Source: a virus. Taken from it: 64,000 bases of DNA. The translations under genes and the position numbers were made by a program. The DNA is taken from positions 34,164 to 98,163 of the IMG/VR virus record IMGVR_UViG_3300044617_001103. One strand, 5' to 3'. The notes beneath the pieces were generated by a model. That model was not told where the DNA came from. It did no database searches and saw only the letters and a list, made by a program, of their open reading frames with translations. Shown here piece by piece: positions 49,601 through 57,469 of the stretch (its first letter is position 1; each line of letters begins with the position of its first letter).

Positions 49601-52074
49601 ATCAAAATATTGGACCATTGTTTACAGCGTTAAGCGATGGTCTATCAGGTCTAATGAATATGTTTAGAATGTCAATGCTTCAAATGGGGTACGGTTTGTC
49701 TAATATAGACAACTTCTCTAAACAAGCAAACATTATGAATAAAGTATTAAACGATTCTATTTATTACTCACTAGGAAGACCTGGATCATTATTGAGGGCC
49801 ATTGACAATCCATTCACTAGAGAGTATGGAGAGCCAGTAGTTGAAGTACGCGAACCATTCCAGAAGATACATTACATAAGTTCATTCTCAACTATCATAG
49901 CTAATAATATACAAGAGACTACAACTAACGTAGCAACTCAGGTGACCGCTGTATCTGAAGGAAAGTATCCAGTAACAGTAGCTTTAGATAAAAGTATTCC
50001 CGCAGAAAGACAGGTTGAAAAAACTGTAGAGACTGGTTTATTCTTTGACAACATAGTTGGTGAAGGTTTATTCGGAATTGCTCAACCGTTATTCCATCCA
50101 ATAGAATTTGCAAGAGGAGCAATAAAATTATCTCAAGGCGCGCCAGATGAACTAATGGCAAGAAGAGTTGGTCTAGCTCATCTTAAGGAATCTCTAAAAG
50201 ATATTTATTCTGGAGAGTTAATTGTAATAGGAAGCGCAGATATAAGACCTCATGACTTAGTTTACCTCGCTGATGTTTATGAAAGAATGTATGGAATTTT
50301 TGAAGTCGAACAGGTTGTTCATCATTTTACTCCAAATATGGGATTCATTACATCAATAACACCCAACGCTCTTGTAACCGTAAATGATCCAGCAAGATGG
50401 TTTATGTCTAGCTGGATTCATTCTTGGATGTCAATTCAAAATATAAGAAATGACACAAGAAGTTTAATTAATTCAGTTCAGGCTGGAAGTACTGGAATCT
50501 TGTCAGGTGGAAACATTTCTGTTGATGGTATGTCAGAAGCGCTAAGATCACAAATGATGGGTGGTGTGCAATTTACCCATGGATCAAGTGCGCTTATGTC
50601 TGACATAATGGCAAACTTTGCAGCCGAGGGATTAACAGACGCTCAATCTCAAATAGAGAATCAGATGAAGCAAAACTCTGAAAATGGAATGAGCTTAACT
50701 GGAATTGCAGCAACATATTTAACTACAGTTGGCTTAACTGCAACAGCTGGGGCACTTCTTGGTGGACCAATCGGTGCTGGAATTGGTGCTGGAATAGCGT
50801 CTGATTTATTCTGGAAGGGCTGGAAGTGGGTAAGAGATAACGTCTTAGACCAACATGGTTGTTATATATCTTATCTAAATAAAAATGGTCAACCTATGGA
50901 CGCTAGTCTTGCAATAAATCAAGGAATGGTTGTTGGTAGATATCATACAAAGAGACTTCTTCCTGGAATTTTAGGAGTAAAGAGTAAGGTTAGAACCGTT
51001 GACGGCAATGCTTTTATTAGAAATGACGACTTACTTAAGAGCTTGGGTTGGAAAGAAAAAGAAATAACCGACCTAGTAAGATACGTGAGTTATGAAAACG
51101 CATTAGTTAATGCTGAGGTGTTAAAGTATTCTGGAACTGGTCCAGATAAAACGGGATTAAATCAATACTTTAAAGTAATATGTAAACTAAATAATGTTAT
51201 AGATGGTGACGAAATAGAAGTTATAGATTTAATGAATCCAACTGGTCAACCTTTCAAGGTCAGACTAGAAGGAATAATAGCTTCAAGTCTTGGCACTTTT
51301 CAGGCGTACACAAATACTTCCATACAAGCTGGGTATAAGCCAGACGACCCAACGACTGCAATAAACGTTAATTCACCAGGTGGAAGGGCAGCAATTTTTG
51401 TAAGTGAAAGACTCAGAGATAAGCCTTTCGTTATAAGAATTTCTCCAAATGATCAATCTTCAGTTTCTATTTATACGGAAGATGACTTATCTCCTGGCTC
51501 AAGAATTAATAATACAAATAGTTACTTCAAGGGCGTTAACTATGGAGATCAAGAAAGGGAAAAATCTTTAGGAACCGTATTTTACAGGATCCTCGATGAG
51601 GATAAAGAAACAAATATTTCTATAATAAGATCTTTCTTTGTTCAAAATCTTGGCTTAAGCATTATACAGAAAAAGGAAAAATTTAAACAAAATCTTTATG
51701 GAGAATCAGTATTTGGTCAAAAGTTTGATGAAATATATAACTCAATATATACTTCTGGTATGGAAAATCATTTTGAAATTACTGGAGAAACTGACCCACT
51801 ATTAACCATAACTAATGATGAAAGAAAATTGTTTAATGATTTAGTTAACTTTAAAATATTAGAAGTTCTTTATTCAAAAGCTTCAGAATGGCCATATATT
51901 TCTTGGGATGAGTACTATAATGATGGAGTACCAGCAACCCTTAACTGGGAACTAGTGACAAATAACTTAGCTCAAGTGTATACGGTGGATCTATTAAGAG
52001 AAAGAGCATCTACTGGCGGCCTGGATAGATCTATACCAATGCCAAGCTATGTTGAACAAAAGGGTGGATTGTAA
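40657..52074 (+). CDS. giant baseplate hub protein, 3,805 residues
   Basis: ATG 40657 lies 9 bp after the previous stop. Two related tube/hub-like beta modules occur near residues 440-605 (FHLRLGASNFYVPP ... SISTIPSYPFALVVTLNLYN) and 953-1,095 (FHIREWEVPMIRVDI ... NVSTIPNFPHVYDVSLRLVD). A DTDRDGDVTQDDL EF-hand-like loop lies near 661. Residues about 1,583-1,625 (RVHLRVGYGANP ... IFNGVITEVELGEIVTVTC) match gpD/gp27-type hub domains. ADIRPHDLVYLADVYERMYG near 3,194 is another hub strand set. Hydrophobic Gly/Ala segments occur near 1,866-1,917 and 3,346-3,388. A degenerate staphylococcal-nuclease-like segment (VIDGDEIEVIDLMN ... FKVRLEGI) is near 3,510. No CGG codon occurs in its 3,805 codons. 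Confidence 0.75.
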   Translation: MTINQEAFYYIKEQFTTKQQVDDYVLEIQQITLNTNSNALENAALAKLRTVLPGFEGTVGVWAGVDLPWGIKIAPPDFNDVAWRTAAIRALKRQDTRRGENPADYIVKEILKKFDEKIPTKNIDLTDVAYAKAIEAWYREAGKSKSCWSAIESATIMASFIAQRVKDFNIGSDNPEDTPQTPEDVQEPPAVEEDLLGPSIERAAVLEEFISRGAAIIGFDHSDNSYSSISQYYENLVRKNNPSFVYDRAFQDNYVNQFIAVASPTMDIIKLNDTYQKSLFDKIEASGLFDLLSYIDAMQAYGRSRLSTLERVSGSAGAANVLDGVRDTGWLQQLTVVLQRLSRDPVTLATIYRYFPELVNFFFAALAATADYSNDGKGGGSEDPLNNGQAVLDDLMAALGQVNGENIFTGAWDLINTGQRIEKAISEFPFRQNIPPSSPDIFHLRLGASNFYVPPIGIDVQTQFKTSSLGEGALRQKNSPKFNSGYKHTTISMQLFFPNYEEIWGISIEDASKITLKDNFTIDFSGNGDNEEKIDKFLSSLRGLVAAFKYAPFLPIRNHYLNSVYGITGVALHGMSISTIPSYPFALVVTLNLYNFNHKPFLPMLNDFNQAIHWGKFRQYMGKAAGALHNYINEEFLMFGREGLINATRDAMISVGEAMLDTDRDGDVTQDDLRGMQAASDRLSAQAGISPSKIVNDALLGYKNEVFTTNVIREWTNGSNLSFYMPAETQTKIFTPDISGFRSDEEKGLTDTGRSFWNQMLANFGIDINESAEYHRTLDSVITTSTGNVVEYTVNQKILQSIDILTAGRNTTDFQKKAYNFIITSFIFQNPQLDSDRKDYLRDFNRTENAYEDTERYVFGAIVFKDETLSQIKSFFKSQALTTKSYLDFMVDEYLQKRAINAGKTNDTKWKENERLIIRDQFAAGYSSMVYERFFKAGPIRDLMEAARERNGSFHIREWEVPMIRVDIDPANAIVTDVSISMSNNIIPLQVQMQDEPTYQHIGGGDSYINISMKVFGEKELIKLRKIFDHINGLARLEHAAGVMGFLGIKNIITALAGVKYVLPLSFNVSTIPNFPHVYDVSLRLVDFDIFQQKREQLSSDQQRKMIEEFGTKKNPFLRMKQLWGSFNSYPDFPLEIRNKDSEVVGSLDPDFYFRSFEMFDRDVIRSVTENKGKLSRLDTFNVDPSQEITVVTPYGSMTHKGSAVVAKFREYILNDQLDELKAYSRGTLGLKASATASYIIEALLDIDQPHDKFLLNYVDSLDEGEFLTKDLADSSWRLSSGRLKAGDLSSYNEEARAKLQAALSGNQKDDGFAEDAYVSFNPDELDAHAIINTFPAASGPGDTKIPSMIHTADGYQFGYIDKQNGRFYLTVDDVAVKKDSSVQYVGITDTQTPDVGTTKSLTGVPGAKALSEYQYSYSSGDEGKPETMKSNGNSKSVTDHWEKMMVDTQYRDISGRMIRAFPTYMLWLIDEKNFAGTKLFDNFYGLQSIIDFSVVSSEDILGDTLVFRASNMYAKLSTKEATTIFSGSGETEDKPGVDKLSLTSGLEQIIDRSLNFARNQLGHMESQYIVDIENMRLKPGVRVHLRVGYGANPNSLHTIFNGVITEVELGEIVTVTCQSDAIELSPVVNSVDKKGSSGHIDGGLNTGLYLSEPRDLMVRLLSMGTSRTREAFAHATRGTVFSENKFGIKHFGMMLYEPLTDEERNKNAGIRNAASDAYLAVGQGSGITGGAGTVAGVLNPFGDNSNGTGIGGSPFGIDVRLPMVGIMRTMWSNFAAQPDLELFKRNIYPGNGTGVAQFLGGDLGDGWSNAASLTPEDMPNPRLEYLNRLTDSSWNNLLQRYDSGSENASAAIDNLTQGMEARASGGTAANILGGGLLAAGAALAIGTGGIALPFIGGAMAVGGGASLLGSLTGRGGVNIWKTFGLISDLDDDMPGFDEVSFRAQTYMKSVWDLFQMCARLLPNYIVAVRPFEDRSTVFYGKPHWLYTSAVVPITTGFPSEKKAVELGLKVPSYRSPDSELMDLLTKVNKQSNSTADYEAMRQAQSPAISISEIVRQQSSYSDIYAPAGILRGKVVNFLDPKRTIYYGNSNNTTLSGSADSMERQQVVATKSIISEIPNTKGYVTVGFHLPIDSTGQNASELDIEKMKNLHVEIPQMPLRFSFPFFTDRVAGAVLLDYSFYALSNNRSGEGDERLKTGTIHDGDKDFEKFGHDTLYSNLISTEAALISGSLTDNREGGSEDEFVINLAGVSFTAAVNPINTFGNDKFIFDLSTSGVSGSKSLIRMPLPSLLEQVRGIEKLEGSWEYEYINQRTITSGSPFSYRDWGSPASALDEQFYIAMRWPYEITEDKDDEIFKKFKDKYFSDRNETEFYGKPKDYKNRKVLVYSPTTRTAVVCKPAYFLWGTNKADLIIGNNASGDFAKGRSEDHFINFKNDVFTEVDLAAVVSPDAAYFLGVMHLTENEKEFFNSDDAASEPTRVLTQAGLAPVPMPRDCYFTFVDDSVPLGVVTTIYNPANEFTYKGESDINGSYFVGFGAFAAEGDGKLLAEEASKSGMQKLGLSGTADSIERQLELLNERPTAFTNTQWQEYIPISGITLLDQGHFAEAAARGGNILASSDGKEGSYFDYIINEKYSALEREALYKILDGELRTTNPDEDTGTGRERFAPVYDPAAPESIKAREFFDEGFSPSTHVIAGNGRTLSQANDVWDQFRFDYHNQVAIKKIFFDAFGMDPDDTTPLPDFLITILRNPEANPDIFKLFSANGPDSTAVDEFSLLLGSDFIANPNQRTGKPYGTADSMERQIESGSGSLVSSDTVKQAIEFARKNLVDAPLDEGGLVRYFDALTKTKYKKLGLFLQSQSNLSLILGADVGGGQPKVDDIIKDNFTPKQVFLLIVGMFRQAMWQDAYARAWLVLKPNRQYASDDIWDFSPVHKIFAAFIDPNQDYASNKRKFLKLLADNKGEGNSAGNVVGVLTHNIDSFWDQNIGPLFTALSDGLSGLMNMFRMSMLQMGYGLSNIDNFSKQANIMNKVLNDSIYYSLGRPGSLLRAIDNPFTREYGEPVVEVREPFQKIHYISSFSTIIANNIQETTTNVATQVTAVSEGKYPVTVALDKSIPAERQVEKTVETGLFFDNIVGEGLFGIAQPLFHPIEFARGAIKLSQGAPDELMARRVGLAHLKESLKDIYSGELIVIGSADIRPHDLVYLADVYERMYGIFEVEQVVHHFTPNMGFITSITPNALVTVNDPARWFMSSWIHSWMSIQNIRNDTRSLINSVQAGSTGILSGGNISVDGMSEALRSQMMGGVQFTHGSSALMSDIMANFAAEGLTDAQSQIENQMKQNSENGMSLTGIAATYLTTVGLTATAGALLGGPIGAGIGAGIASDLFWKGWKWVRDNVLDQHGCYISYLNKNGQPMDASLAINQGMVVGRYHTKRLLPGILGVKSKVRTVDGNAFIRNDDLLKSLGWKEKEITDLVRYVSYENALVNAEVLKYSGTGPDKTGLNQYFKVICKLNNVIDGDEIEVIDLMNPTGQPFKVRLEGIIASSLGTFQAYTNTSIQAGYKPDDPTTAINVNSPGGRAAIFVSERLRDKPFVIRISPNDQSSVSIYTEDDLSPGSRINNTNSYFKGVNYGDQEREKSLGTVFYRILDEDKETNISIIRSFFVQNLGLSIIQKKEKFKQNLYGESVFGQKFDEIYNSIYTSGMENHFEITGETDPLLTITNDERKLFNDLVNFKILEVLYSKASEWPYISWDEYYNDGVPATLNWELVTNNLAQVYTVDLLRERASTGGLDRSIPMPSYVEQKGGL
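46945..46971 (+). repeat. GSADSMERQ motif, copy 1
   Basis: A nine-residue motif (G-S/T-ADS-M/I-ERQ) occurs three times in the giant hub protein, at 46945, 48340 and 49036. The codons differ, so the conservation is at protein level. Confidence 0.7.
48340..48366 (+). repeat. GTADSIERQ motif, copy 2
   Basis: Second copy, 465 residues after copy 1. Confidence 0.7.
49036..49062 (+). repeat. GTADSMERQ motif, copy 3
   Basis: Third copy, 232 residues after copy 2. Confidence 0.7.
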
Positions 52075-52076
52075 TA

Positions 52077-54831
52077 ATGTCTGATTTTAATTTTAATCTT
52101 AATGACTTCAATGATTCTACTTCTTTTATAGCAAAGTTGTCAGAGGGTTATAATCCCGATGGAGCGGCTAGCTTAGTTACTTCAGCTTCAAAAGAAAGTT
52201 ATTCAAATCAGACATTAACATCTAGAAATCTAACAGACATAATGGCTGGACGGAGCGTTAACCAGAAATCCAGCAGCGTTAGCAGACGCATCGTCAAAGT
52301 TTGTTAGGTCATCTCTTCACTCTATATTAGCAACAGGCATTCAGTCCGGCGATGCATTCCAAGTAGCTAATCCAGATTATCAGGGACCTGGAGATCTAGA
52401 GGTATTAAAAGGTGACCAGGCATATCTAAAGGTAGTCTCTCAATCTTTAGTCGGAACTGGTTTTGCGCCAACGTCAGTTCTAAATCCTTTATTAGAATCA
52501 ACAAATGGAAAATGGCCAGGAAACGATAAGTCTAAAGTTGGAGATTCTACTGGAGCACTATTCACTCATAATAGCACCGCCTATAGAATAGATGGTGACG
52601 CTCCAGGTTTGGGAGAAAGAGCTATAGCTGCAGATGAAGAATTAAGCGAGGAAGAAAAACAAATATACATAGAAAGAGGAACACTTCTTAAACAATCTAT
52701 CAATGAACCAGCTTTAACACTTGGGTTTGAGTTTGACATACCAAATGTTCTATCTTCTTATTCTTTTGTGCAAACAAATTCATACTACACAGATGAATCT
52801 AATCCAACTGAGGAGTCTGTTGAATCATCACTGATAAGCGCTCCTAAGAAAAAAGCATACATTAGTGCTTCTCTAATTGAATGCTTATTGATGATGACAG
52901 ATGTGAATAAAGGTGTTAAAATAAATGGCACATTTGCTCTTAATAGAGCGGTGTTGTCAGAAAGCGATAAGACGAGTAGGCATTCAAATCCAGAAAGTGG
53001 AATTGATAAGAATAATAAAAACTCTATATCTGATCATGTTTTTGGAAGAGCATTTGATATTAGATCAGTTGGTGACTATGGAGTAATAAGAGGCAAAGAG
53101 AGATACGCAATTGCCTTAGATATAGTTTTACAAAAGTTAAATACAATGCCACAACCCCTGATGCCAGATCTTATAGTTATCCATCCAGACGTTGCAAAGG
53201 ATAAGGGAATTGGAGAAGGCTATGAAAAAGTTGATACTGCAATCAAAACACAGTATCCAAATCTAAAATATGTTAACTTTGAATTTGGTCCAGAGCATAC
53301 GGAAAATATTCATATTAGCTTTAGCCCACAAAGAGGTGGTAAATACATTGGTTCTGGTGGCTGGAAAACCTCCGATGCTTCAGCTCAAAAGTTTGATGAA
53401 AATGGAAACCCAGTAGACGATTCAGGAAGTGGGGCATCAGCAAAAGAAAAAGCCTATAAAAATTATAAAAATGGTGGTCCAGCAATAACACTATATGAAT
53501 TATTTATAATGCTCTCTCAAGAAGGTCCATTTTCTGACGAGGCAGCAGCAATTTTTTGCGCTGTAGCAGGAAGAGAGAGTGGAGCCAGTCCAGCAGGTTA
53601 TAACGGCAAATGTTTCGATAACAAGACAAGTTGGGGTGGTGACGTTTCAATTGGAATGTTTCAGTATAATTTGATTTCCTTAATCAAGAGGTCGACCAAC
53701 GCATCAAACGACGTGCCAATTTACTATGATGGTTCTGCTGCAACAAAGCAATTAGTTAAAGCTCACAGGTTAATGTACTCTGCTACTGAAGCTTCTTCCT
53801 GGGATCCCAACGCTGTAGCAAAAAAATTAGTAGAGATTTATAGTACAACCACTAATAAAGAGGCTTCAAAGTCTACTACCGATGACAGGTTGTGGTTCCC
53901 AATTAATCAAGTTTGGATGCTAATGGATAAGTGGGGCAGAAAAGATTTTAAAAACGTAAATAAGATAGATGCATCTAATGGTTTTTTCCATTGGGGAGAT
54001 TATGATAACTCAGATAAAACACCAAGATCTGATTGTGGATTTATATTCGGAACAAAATTTCAAAATGCTGTTAACGTATATTTAACAACAGGAAAACCTA
54101 TAGAAACACTAGAAGATTGGGTTAGAGTAAATTTTAAAAAGAATAATAAAAGAACAATAAACTATATAGAACAGTGGATGGATGGAACTGTTTTCTATGA
54201 TCACGCTAAAGATGGTTCGTTGATAAACGAAGAAGATAGTGGAGTCATTACATATGAGGTAAATGTAGTTGAAAAACAAGGTGCTAGTGGAGATGGGTCT
54301 CCCGCATCTTTCACTAAGTACCAAATTGAAGAAGCTGCAGACTGGATTAGCACTAATAAGATTCCTCAATGGCTTGCTAAGTATCGTCCAGATCTTGAAG
54401 GAAACTTTGGTTGCGATAGATTTGCCAGAGTTCTTTCAGCTGCTTTGGGATTATTTGGTACAGCTCAAACTGCACTATTTACAGATGAGTGGGGAACTGC
54501 CGGCAATGCACCTGAGTATACGGTGCCTACGCCTACTCTTAGCTCATTCCCAACAGCAGGAGAACACTTATCCAATCTGATATCTAGCTCCTCATTTTAT
54601 AAACCAGAGACTGAAAACGGAAAGAACCCACCAGCTGGTTATTTGGTATTTTGGCAGGGTGGGACTGATGACTATGGCCACGTAGGGGTTTCAATAGGAA
54701 ATGGTCAGTACGTTGACCAGCATGATGAAAGTGAAGGGTCTGATAGACCAAGACCAAGAAATATAAATTCAACGATTTTCCCAGGAAGTAAGTATACCTA
54801 TGCTGGAGCATCGTCTGCATGGAGTGCATAA
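52077..54831 (+). CDS. three-domain cell-wall lysin of the tail (+1 shift at CGG)
   Basis: ATG 52077 lies 2 bp after the hub gene. The normal frame stops at 52305-52307. Skipping the C of CGG at 52251 gives 917 residues. Three peptidoglycan-active domains are visible. (1) An M15-type peptidase: SDHVFGRAFDI near residue 317 (S-x-H...D zinc ligands) and ENIHISF near 407. (2) A lytic transglycosylase/lysozyme-like domain: AVAGRESG near 494 (catalytic Glu) with SIGMFQYN. (3) A C-terminal CHAP or NlpC-like cysteine peptidase: GCDRFARVL near 777 (Cys) and DYGHVGVSIGNG near 864 (His). The likely job is cell-wall penetration during infection. All three domains lie after the shift, so no lytic product is made without recoding. 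Confidence 0.8.
52251..52253 (+). other. +1 recoding site 14 (CGG-A)
   Basis: In-frame CGG at codon 59 after GGA. Skipping the C gives GGA. The unshifted frame stops at 52305-52307. No start codon with a ribosome-binding site is evident before 52609 in the new frame. Confidence 0.85.
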
Positions 54832-54842
54832 GGAGATAGAGT

Positions 54843-55205
54843 ATGAAACAGTATCCAAAATTTGATGAAAAATTAAATTCACACATTAGCAATAATCAGC
54901 TTCAGCAATCTAAGACAAGATCTGGAACTATTATGTCATACAATAAGATGAATAATACGGCTGTAATTATCTTAGACGATAGGATGACAAATCAAGTTGG
55001 CAACATAATAAGAGGAGTCCCATGCCCATCAACTCTTGGTGTACAAAGTGTTGCGCCAACAGCTGGTACAAGATGCATAATCGGTTTTGCCGATGCCAAT
55101 GAAAGATTTCCGCATATAGTATCATATATAGACGATACAAATAGCGTAGGAAGATATATGCCCAACTACAGTGTAGACACTGGTGTACCAAAGTTTATGG
55201 TTTAA
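54843..55205 (+). CDS. baseplate spike OB-fold protein
   Basis: 120 residues from ATG 54843 after AGGAGATAG. The pattern (TRSGTIMSYNKMNNTAVIILDD, in part, then GVPCPSTLGVQSVAPTAGTRCIIGF) is that of the OB-fold at the start of gpV/gp5-type spike proteins, where a short barrel joins hub and spike. Its place between the lysin and the gp25-like gene supports this. The next gene begins 1 bp after its stop. Confidence 0.65.
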   Translation: MKQYPKFDEKLNSHISNNQLQQSKTRSGTIMSYNKMNNTAVIILDDRMTNQVGNIIRGVPCPSTLGVQSVAPTAGTRCIIGFADANERFPHIVSYIDDTNSVGRYMPNYSVDTGVPKFMV

Positions 55206-55206
55206 A

Positions 55207-55911
55207 ATGTCAGAAAAAATTCACGCACAAAAGTCTTTCGAATCAGTAGCTGGCAAGACCGCTTCTGAGTTAGATGAATTAAGTAGGAGAAAAAACTTTT
55301 CCCAAAGAGAAGTAGGACTTACTCATCCGGACAATTCATCTTTTATAAGACTAACTGATTCTGGTGATATAGAAATATTTTCAGCGCCTGGAGTAGGTAT
55401 AGTTATAAATGGATCAACAAAAACCATTTCTCTTTTTGCGGATAATATTAAGTTTTTTACAAAAGAAGATGGTTTAAAATGGAACTCCATGGAATTTAAT
55501 CATTCGGCAACTGTGTTTTCGGAGCCAGCATTTGTCAGCGCAAATGATAAATCTTATAATCCAGCTTTTTTAAATATGGATCATTATATAAAGAATTTAG
55601 ATTTAATAGACCAAGAAGATTCACAACAAGCAGTTACTATTAACGGCAGCTACGCCTATAGGGAAACCACTAACACTGATGTTGTATCGGTGGATGTGTT
55701 AGAAAATTCTTCATTAGATAATGATTTTACAAAAGAAGATATTATTAAATTAGATTCTTTTTGGGATAGGAACGCCTCTGCATTGTTTAACGCAGTGAGT
55801 ATATCAAAGGCTAATTTAACGAATAGAATAAGAGACCTAATGTCTAATGGGCGTTCGATAGACCAGGCATTAGATATTTTTAAAGAAAGCATAGGAGATA
55901 ATAATGTCTGA
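55207..55911 (+). CDS. baseplate-associated protein
   Basis: 234 residues. ATG 55207 is chosen because it lies 1 bp after the previous stop, while an upstream in-frame ATG at 55183 is inside the spike gene. The section FIRLTDSGDIEIFSAPGVGIVING (in part) followed by ISLFADNIKFFTKEDGLKWN is a beta pattern found in phage spike or baseplate proteins. The C-terminal half is helical. It overlaps the gp25-like gene by 8 bp. It may form the beta-helical spike tip or a wedge partner. Confidence 0.55.
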   Translation: MSEKIHAQKSFESVAGKTASELDELSRRKNFSQREVGLTHPDNSSFIRLTDSGDIEIFSAPGVGIVINGSTKTISLFADNIKFFTKEDGLKWNSMEFNHSATVFSEPAFVSANDKSYNPAFLNMDHYIKNLDLIDQEDSQQAVTINGSYAYRETTNTDVVSVDVLENSSLDNDFTKEDIIKLDSFWDRNASALFNAVSISKANLTNRIRDLMSNGRSIDQALDIFKESIGDNNV

Positions 55912-56284
55912 TTTTTACATCAGCCTTAGCGGTGATTTAGTAGTAAATGGATCTGGAGATTTGGGCTTAGTTCAATCTATGTCAGAAAAAGATATACAGC
56001 ATGTATATATGAGGTTAATGACTGAGCCAGGTGACTTCTTCATCTACCCTCAACTAGGGACTCAACTGTCGATGCTATACGGAATGCCTCAAAACCCTCA
56101 AACTGGCGACTTCGGTAAAAGATTAATTCGTGCAGCCCTAGAAAGAGAAGGGGTTTTTAAAAACAGACAAATTACTATTGAGGCAGTACCGGTTTCCGCA
56201 GATTCTATTAGGTTTGATGTTTACCTAATGGGTGATTTAAATGAACCTACGATATTGTCAATAACACAAGACTTAGGAGCCTAG
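55904..56284 (+). CDS. baseplate wedge protein, gp25-like
   Basis: 126 residues, ATG 55904 overlapping the previous gene. GDLVVNGSGDLGLVQSMSEKDIQHVYMRLMTEPGDFFIYPQLG (shown for orientation only in pieces: GDLGLVQS, IQHVYMRLMTEPGDFFIYP, LGTQLSMLYG) is the typical start of gp25/W-type proteins, which seed sheath assembly at the baseplate. RLIRAALEREG and an ITIEAVPVSADSIRFDVYL region complete the fold. The J-like gene follows after 1 bp, as usual. Confidence 0.85.
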   Translation: MSDFYISLSGDLVVNGSGDLGLVQSMSEKDIQHVYMRLMTEPGDFFIYPQLGTQLSMLYGMPQNPQTGDFGKRLIRAALEREGVFKNRQITIEAVPVSADSIRFDVYLMGDLNEPTILSITQDLGA

Positions 56285-56285
56285 A

Positions 56286-57446
56286 GTGGTATCAGTTAAT
56301 ATAAAGAGTAAAGAGCAAATGCTGGTAGCCACTCTTAATGCTCTGCAAAAAAACGCAGGAATTAGCGCTATTTCTCCTGGATCAATAGCCAGAGCTTTTG
56401 CGGAAGCAATTCATTCTGAAATTAGCGATCTTTACAACTCCTTAAAGGTGAGTATAGAGCAGTCTAATCTTTCAACAGCTTCAGGAATCAACCTAGATAT
56501 GATAGGCGCCTTGTATAATGTACAGCGTAGAACGATATCATCTGAACTAGTCCCAGAAAGAGTTACTGGAAATATAGAATTTTATTTAAATACAACTCAC
56601 AGTTCAACCGTAACCATTCCAAAGGGAACGCTCGTATATAATGATACGACAGCATTTTCTTCAACCCAATATCAGTATGAACTAAATTCAGATATCGTTA
56701 TAACAACGGGTAATACAAGAGCCTATGGGTCAGTTAAGGCAAAATTTGCAGACAACAATGTAACTGCAGCTAGAAACACCCTGGTAAGACATAATTTTAT
56801 ATCACCTCCGGGTATTGTAGTTTACTGCAACAACCCGAAGGAAGTTTATAGTAGCCTAAACTCAGAATCTGATGACAACTACAGAAGAAGAATAGTTTCA
56901 GCAATTAGAGGCTCTGCGTCAGGCACTGCAGAGTCTGTTAGATTTGCAGCCTTGTCAGTTAAGGGTGTAAGGGATGTAAAAATAAGAGAAGCCTCTCTTG
57001 GTGTTGGAACATGTGACATAGTTGTTATACCAGAAACTCAAGCTGGAATAAGTATAATGAGTCAGTTGGTTTACGAAAAAATTAAAGCAGTTAAACCAGT
57101 TGGTATCAATATGAATCTTAGAATAGCCACTAAAAAATTAGTAAATGTTTCAGCTACCTTGACCCTAAGAGAAGGAACAACGGGAGCAATTGCTAGGAGC
57201 GTAGAAAATCAATCAAAGATTTTCTTAAATAGATATTTAAATAGTCTCACAATTGGTGACTCAGTTTCAATATCAGAAATAGAAAGACAGATGAAGCTTT
57301 CTTCAGAGTTAATCATGTCTGTCACTGTTAGTAACATTAAGGTAGACAATAGAAATATACCCAATAAAGATTATAGACTATCTGATGATAAAAGTTACAT
57401 GGCTGCTGGTACGCTTAGCCTATTCTCTGTTATAATGGGAGCGTAA
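56286..57446 (+). CDS. baseplate J / gp6-like wedge protein
   Basis: 386 residues from GTG 56286, 1 bp after the gp25-like gene. The start ISPGSIARAFAEAIHSEISDLYNSL, in part, then ASGINLDMIGALYNVQR, VTIPKGTLVYNDT, ESDDNYRRRIVSAIRGSASGTAESV (in part) and VKGVRDVKIREA is the conserved order of the baseplate J family. A C-terminal beta domain follows (VNVSATLTLREG, GDSVSISEIERQMK). It forms the wedge ring that joins hub and fibres. Confidence 0.88.
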   Translation: MVSVNIKSKEQMLVATLNALQKNAGISAISPGSIARAFAEAIHSEISDLYNSLKVSIEQSNLSTASGINLDMIGALYNVQRRTISSELVPERVTGNIEFYLNTTHSSTVTIPKGTLVYNDTTAFSSTQYQYELNSDIVITTGNTRAYGSVKAKFADNNVTAARNTLVRHNFISPPGIVVYCNNPKEVYSSLNSESDDNYRRRIVSAIRGSASGTAESVRFAALSVKGVRDVKIREASLGVGTCDIVVIPETQAGISIMSQLVYEKIKAVKPVGINMNLRIATKKLVNVSATLTLREGTTGAIARSVENQSKIFLNRYLNSLTIGDSVSISEIERQMKLSSELIMSVTVSNIKVDNRNIPNKDYRLSDDKSYMAAGTLSLFSVIMGA

Positions 57447-57469
57447 ACTAGTAGAAAAGGTGTAAATTA

